Positions 60,877 to 64,000 of a stretch of DNA of 64,000 nt are shown piece by piece. Position 1 is the first letter of the stretch, and every line of letters starts with the position of its first letter. The position numbers and the translations under genes were made by a program. Below the pieces are notes generated by a model, which had not been told where the DNA came from, made no database searches, and saw only the letters and a list, made by a program, of their open reading frames with translations. Source of the DNA: Pseudonocardia sp. MH-G8 (GTDB lineage: Bacteria > Actinomycetota > Actinomycetes > Mycobacteriales > Pseudonocardiaceae); contig NZ_NKYF01000010.1 in the NCBI RefSeq assembly GCF_002262885.1, positions 1 through 64,000 of the forward strand, written 5' to 3'.

Positions 60877-61974
60877 GTGGCCGACCTCCTGACCAGCCCC
60901 TTGCACGACCGGCACGTCGCCCTCGGCGCCACCCTCGGCGAGTTCGGCGGGTGGTCGATGCCCCTGACCTATCCCGCGGGCACGGTGGCCGAGCACTCGA
61001 GCGTGCGCGACGCCGTCGGCGTCTTCGACGTCAGCCACCTCGGCAAGCTCGCGATCACCGGCCCGGGCGCGGCCGCGTTCGTCGACCGGTGCCTGACCGC
61101 CGACCTCGGGAAGATCGGCCCGGGTCAGGCGCAGTACACGCTCTGCTGCACCGGGTCCGGCGGCGTGGTCGACGACCTGATCGTCTACCTCGTCGGCCCC
61201 GACGAGGTGCTCGCCGTGCCGAACGCGGCCAACGCCGCGCGGGTCGCGGAGCTGCTGCGCGCCGCCGCGCCCGCGGAGGTCACGATCACCGACCGGCACC
61301 GCGACCTCGCCGTGCTCGCCGTGCAGGGGCCGAAGGCGGCCGAGGTGCTCGTCACCGTGCTGCCCGGCGCCGCGGACCTCGCCGGGATGGACTACATGGC
61401 GTTCGCCGACGTAGCCGGAGTGCGGGTGTGCCGCACCGGCTACACCGGCGAGCGCGGTTACGAGCTGCTCGTGCCCGCCGACGACGCCCCCGGCGTGTGG
61501 GACGCCCTCCTCGCCGCGGCCGAGCCGCTCGGCGGCGGCCCCGCAGGTCTGGCCGCGCGCGACACCCTGCGCACCGAGATGGGCTACCCGCTGCACGGGC
61601 AGGACCTGTCCGAGGAGATCACCCCCGTGCAGGCGGGTAGCGGCTGGGCCGTGGGGTGGTCCAAGCCGGAGTTCTGGGGCCGGGAGGCATTGCTGGCCGA
61701 GAAGGAGGCGAAGCCGGCGCGTCGCCTGCGTGCCCTGCGCGCCACCGGACGCGGCGTGCCCCGGGCCGGGATGGCGGTCCTCGTCGACGGCGCGCAGGTC
61801 GGCACCACCACCTCGGGCACGTTCTCCCCGACGCTGAAGACCGGCATCGCCCTCGCACTGATCGACACCGCCGCCGGCGTGGCACTCGACGACGTGGTGG
61901 CGGTCGACGTCCGCGGCCGCGCCCTGGAGTGCACGGTCGTGAAGCCCCCGTTCGTCCCGTCCCACGTGCGCTGA
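60877..61974 (+). CDS. gcvT: Glycine cleavage system T protein (aminomethyltransferase)
   Basis: A 365-residue enzyme releasing ammonia and forming methylene-tetrahydrofolate from lipoyl-bound aminomethyl groups. [26 protein letters not shown] is the family N-terminus; [33 protein letters not shown] (folate site) and [22 protein letters not shown] with the catalytic Asp region follow. Length and order are normal. GTG 60877. Same place as Rv2211c in mycobacteria; the H and P proteins are not in the window. Its lipoyl partner H would be made by lipA/lipB. Confidence 0.95.
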   Translation: MADLLTSPLHDRHVALGATLGEFGGWSMPLTYPAGTVAEHSSVRDAVGVFDVSHLGKLAITGPGAAAFVDRCLTADLGKIGPGQAQYTLCCTGSGGVVDDLIVYLVGPDEVLAVPNAANAARVAELLRAAAPAEVTITDRHRDLAVLAVQGPKAAEVLVTVLPGAADLAGMDYMAFADVAGVRVCRTGYTGERGYELLVPADDAPGVWDALLAAAEPLGGGPAGLAARDTLRTEMGYPLHGQDLSEEITPVQAGSGWAVGWSKPEFWGREALLAEKEAKPARRLRALRATGRGVPRAGMAVLVDGAQVGTTTSGTFSPTLKTGIALALIDTAAGVALDDVVAVDVRGRALECTVVKPPFVPSHVR

Positions 61975-61997
61975 GACCTCGACTCGCCCGCGCCTGG

Positions 61998-62063
61998 CCC
62001 CGACTCGCGGGTCTGGGACCCCGACTCGCGGGTCTGGGGGGACCCCACACCCGCGAGTCGGGG
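61998..62063 (+). repeat. GACTCGCGGGT repeat hairpin after gcvT
   Basis: CCCCGACTCGCGGGT occurs at 61998-62012 and 62019-62033 (21-bp spacing) and its exact complement ACCCGCGAGTCGGGG at 62049-62063, giving a 15-bp stem. Follows gcvT closely, so it probably terminates that transcript. Same sequence family as the cluster at 50253-50364. Confidence 0.72.
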
Positions 62064-62142
62064 TTTGGGTGTGGGTGTGTCGCGCTGTGGGGAGGGGATG
62101 CTCGGACGTCCGACCATTGCCCGGCCTAGTACCGTCTCCGGT

Positions 62143-63249
62143 ATGAGCGTGCCGTTCACCCGCACCCCCCACCCCTCACCGGTTCCGGCCGACCGGCGGG
62201 CGGAGATCGTGGCCGATCCGGGGTTCGGCCGGTACTTCACCGACCACATGGTGACGATCCGGTGGGCGTCGGGGAGCGGGTGGCACGACCCGGCCGTGGT
62301 GCCCTACGGCCCGCTCACGTTCGACCCGGCCACGATGGTCCTGCACTACGGGCAGGAGATCTTCGAGGGCCTCAAGGCCTACCGGCAGCCCGACGGCTCG
62401 ATCGCGAGCTTCCGCCCGGACGCCAACGCGGCGCGCTTCCGAGCGTCGGCGGCGCGGATGGCCATGGCCGAGCTGCCCGACGAGCTGTTCCTCGCCTCGC
62501 TCACGGAGCTGGTGGGCGCCGACCGCGAGTGGGTTCCGCCGGCCGGCGGCGAGGAGTCGCTCTACCTGCGCCCGTTCATGATCGCCACGGAGGTCGGGCT
62601 CGGGGTGCGTCCGTCGGCCGAGTACCTGTACGCGGTGATCGCCTCGCCCGCGGGCCCGTACTTCTCGAACGGGGTGAAGCCGGTCGACGTGTGGCTGTCC
62701 ACCGACTACACCCGCTCCGCCCTCGGTGGCACCGGCACCGCGAAGTGCGGCGGCAACTACGCCGCGTCGCTGCTGCCGCAGGCCCAGGCCGCCGAGCACG
62801 GGTGCGCGCAGGTGGCCTACCTCGACGCCGAGGAGCGGCACTGGATCGACGAGATGGGTTCGAACAACCTCTTCTTCGTGTACGGCTCCGGTGACGACGT
62901 GGAGGTGGTCACGCCCTCGCTCACCGGCAGCATCCTCGCGGGCGTCACGCGCGACTCGATGCTGGTGCTGGCGAAGGAGCTGGGCTGCCAGGTCACCGAG
63001 CGGCGCGTGTCGGGCCAGGAATGGCTCGAGGGCGCCGCGGACGGGCGGATCACCGAGGTCTTCGGCTGCGGCACCGCCGCCGTCATCACCCCGATCGGCG
63101 GGGTCAAGCACAACGAGGGCGCGGTGCAGATCGGCGGCGGACAGCCCGGCCCGATCACGCTGAAGCTCCGCGAGCTGCTGACGGACATCCAGCGAGGAAC
63201 GGCCCCCGACACGCACTCCTGGATGCACGAGCTGGTCCCCGCGCCGTGA
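62143..63249 (+). CDS. ilvE: Branched-chain amino acid aminotransferase
   Basis: A 368-residue PLP class IV aminotransferase making or breaking Val, Leu and Ile. Motifs: DHMVTIRWASGSGWHDPAVVPYG, LHYGQEIFEGLKAYRQPDGSIASFRPDANAARF (in pieces), LYLRPFMIATE, and GTGTAKCGGNYAASL with PLP-binding Lys201; EEMGSNNLFFVYG-type and TLPGVTRDSML-like segment (SILAGVTRDSMLVLAKELG) follow. ATG 62143. Matches Rv2210c in the mycobacterial block. A pause element in front (61998-62063) separates it from gcvT. Confidence 0.96.
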   Translation: MSVPFTRTPHPSPVPADRRAEIVADPGFGRYFTDHMVTIRWASGSGWHDPAVVPYGPLTFDPATMVLHYGQEIFEGLKAYRQPDGSIASFRPDANAARFRASAARMAMAELPDELFLASLTELVGADREWVPPAGGEESLYLRPFMIATEVGLGVRPSAEYLYAVIASPAGPYFSNGVKPVDVWLSTDYTRSALGGTGTAKCGGNYAASLLPQAQAAEHGCAQVAYLDAEERHWIDEMGSNNLFFVYGSGDDVEVVTPSLTGSILAGVTRDSMLVLAKELGCQVTERRVSGQEWLEGAADGRITEVFGCGTAAVITPIGGVKHNEGAVQIGGGQPGPITLKLRELLTDIQRGTAPDTHSWMHELVPAP

Positions 63250-63253
63250 ACCC

Positions 63254-63333
63254 CACCTGACCGCACCTTGGAGCCCTACCGCTGTTTTTCGGGCGCAGGA
63301 TCAGCAGTAAGACTCCGAAGTGCGTCAGGTGGC
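63254..63333. terminator. Imperfect inverted repeat between ilvE and cobS
   Basis: CCACCTGACCGCACCTTGGAG ends are mirrored by CTCCGAAGTGCGTCAGGTGG with a few mismatches, around a T-rich spacer containing GTTTTTCGG. The two genes converge here, so a shared bidirectional terminator is plausible. Confidence 0.42.
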
Positions 63334-64000
63334 GAGCGCGACCAGGGCGGCTGCCGTGGCCAGTTCGTTGACTGCGCCCAGCACGTCGCCCGTCATTCCT
63401 GCGAAGCGGCGGCTCGTGTGCCGGGACAGGGCGATCACCAGTGCCGCGGCGAGCAGTACCCCGACGGCCGCGCGCGGGCCGAGTGCGAGGCCGGCGGCGG
63501 CCAGCGCCGTCCACCACCCTGCCGCCACCCACCACGGCTGCGTTCCGGCCACCAGCGCGCCGAGGCCGCCCGGGCGGGCGGCGGGGACACCGCGGCGGGC
63601 CACCCAGGTGAATCCCGCCCGGCCGGTGGCGCAGGCCAGTGCGACCGCCGCCACCGCCGTCATCCCCGTGCCGGCGAGCGTGGCGAGCGCCGCGGCCTGC
63701 GCGCCCAGCACGACCAGGAGCGTGACGACGCCGAACGGTCCCGCGCCGCCGTCGCGCATCACCGCCAGCGCGCGCTCCGGCGGGCCGTAGCAGCCGAGGC
63801 CGTCGGCCGTGTCGGCCAGGCCGTCGACGTGCATGCCGCGCGTGGCCAGCGCCAGGAAGCCGACGGTGAGCAACCCGGCGACCAGCGCCGGCACGCCGAG
63901 CGCGGCCAACCCGAGCAGCACCCCGCCCGCCGCCGCCCCCAGCAGCGCACCGACGGCGGGCGCCCAGCGCAACGCACCTGCCGCGGCCCGTGCATCCGGG
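63325..64000 (-). CDS. cobS: Adenosylcobinamide-GDP ribazoletransferase (N-terminus cut by window edge)
   Basis: The last about 225 residues of CobS, the membrane enzyme joining alpha-ribazole to cobinamide-GDP in late cobalamin synthesis. FLALATRGMHVDGLADTADGLGCYGPPERALAVMRDGGAGPFGVV (in pieces) is the family signature with its Asp-rich metal-binding motif GLADTADG and MRDGGAGPFG. Six or so hydrophobic helices follow. The frame is open through 64000 (PDARAAAGALRWAPAVG), so the start is off the right edge; a TTG near 63972 is not a likely start. Matches Rv2208. Confidence 0.93.
   Translation of the reverse strand, partial: PDARAAAGALRWAPAVGALLGAAAGGVLLGLAALGVPALVAGLLTVGFLALATRGMHVDGLADTADGLGCYGPPERALAVMRDGGAGPFGVVTLLVVLGAQAAALATLAGTGMTAVAAVALACATGRAGFTWVARRGVPAARPGGLGALVAGTQPWWVAAGWWTALAAAGLALGPRAAVGVLLAAALVIALSRHTSRRFAGMTGDVLGAVNELATAAALVALAT

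Noticed and set aside
1-64000. CRISPR arrays, tRNA or rRNA genes
   Set aside because: No array of regularly spaced repeats beyond the short ones listed, and no tRNA or rRNA sequence noticed; a tRNAscan and Infernal run would settle this.

Overview
The window is very GC-rich, uses GTG and TTG starts freely, has short -4 overlaps between genes and carries F420- and Tad-type gene families. This points to an actinomycete of the Pseudonocardiaceae type (a Pseudonocardia-like genome is my inference). It falls into two halves with different histories.

Bases 1 to about 38,200 look like an accessory, conjugative-element-like region. From the left: the last codons of an IS3-type transposase; a mobilisation block (small accessory protein, relaxase, two unknown genes); and a 13-gene minus-strand operon for a Tad/Flp pilus (14,928 down to 3,693: lipoprotein, secreted protein, CpaB/SAF, CpaE-like, TadA, TadB, TadC, a Flp-like peptide, two TadE-like, one TadG-like, a large LysM-BTAD membrane protein, prepilin peptidase). 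A cargo zone follows (15.2-26.5 kb): a GntR/periplasmic-binding-like regulator divergent from an MFS exporter, two CorA-type channels (one split by an IS5-family insertion), a VWA membrane protein, an XRE regulator with a HAD phosphatase, a frameshifted pseudogene and a lipoprotein. Then comes a second long minus-strand operon (35,617 down to 26,608) for a type IV secretion/conjugation machine: P-loop-like protein, small membrane protein, lipoprotein, VirB6-like protein, SCO6880-type protein, VirB4-like ATPase, VirD4-like coupling protein, DUF4913 protein and peptidoglycan hydrolase. It is divergent from a sigma-like regulator and small genes that end in a strong terminator. No integrase, replication initiator or tRNA is visible, so the left end and the integration enzyme probably lie outside the window.

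Bases 38,200 to 64,000 are chromosomal backbone. The order glnA, RDD protein, DUF4191, lipA, lipB, TIGR01777 epimerase, sucB/dlaT, pepA, gcvT, ilvE, cobS is the same as the Mycobacterium tuberculosis Rv2220-Rv2208 block from memory, with lpd, an LLM oxidoreductase, two hydrolases and an APC permease added. lipA, lipB, sucB and lpd together make and use protein-bound lipoate for 2-oxoacid dehydrogenase; gcvT belongs to the glycine cleavage system, which also needs lipoate. A 6-kb insert between the RDD gene and DUF4191 holds a GyrI-like/MerR pair and a GntR-MatC-CoA transferase-carboxyltransferase unit that I read as a possible ACP-free malonate pathway.

Strongest leads: the malonate-like unit (42.4-46.5 kb), a complete Tad pilus locus travelling beside a conjugation system, tandem GlnR-like boxes ahead of glnA, several intergenic palindromic repeat families, and an IS insertion at CTAG where the duplicated target supplies the stop codon.
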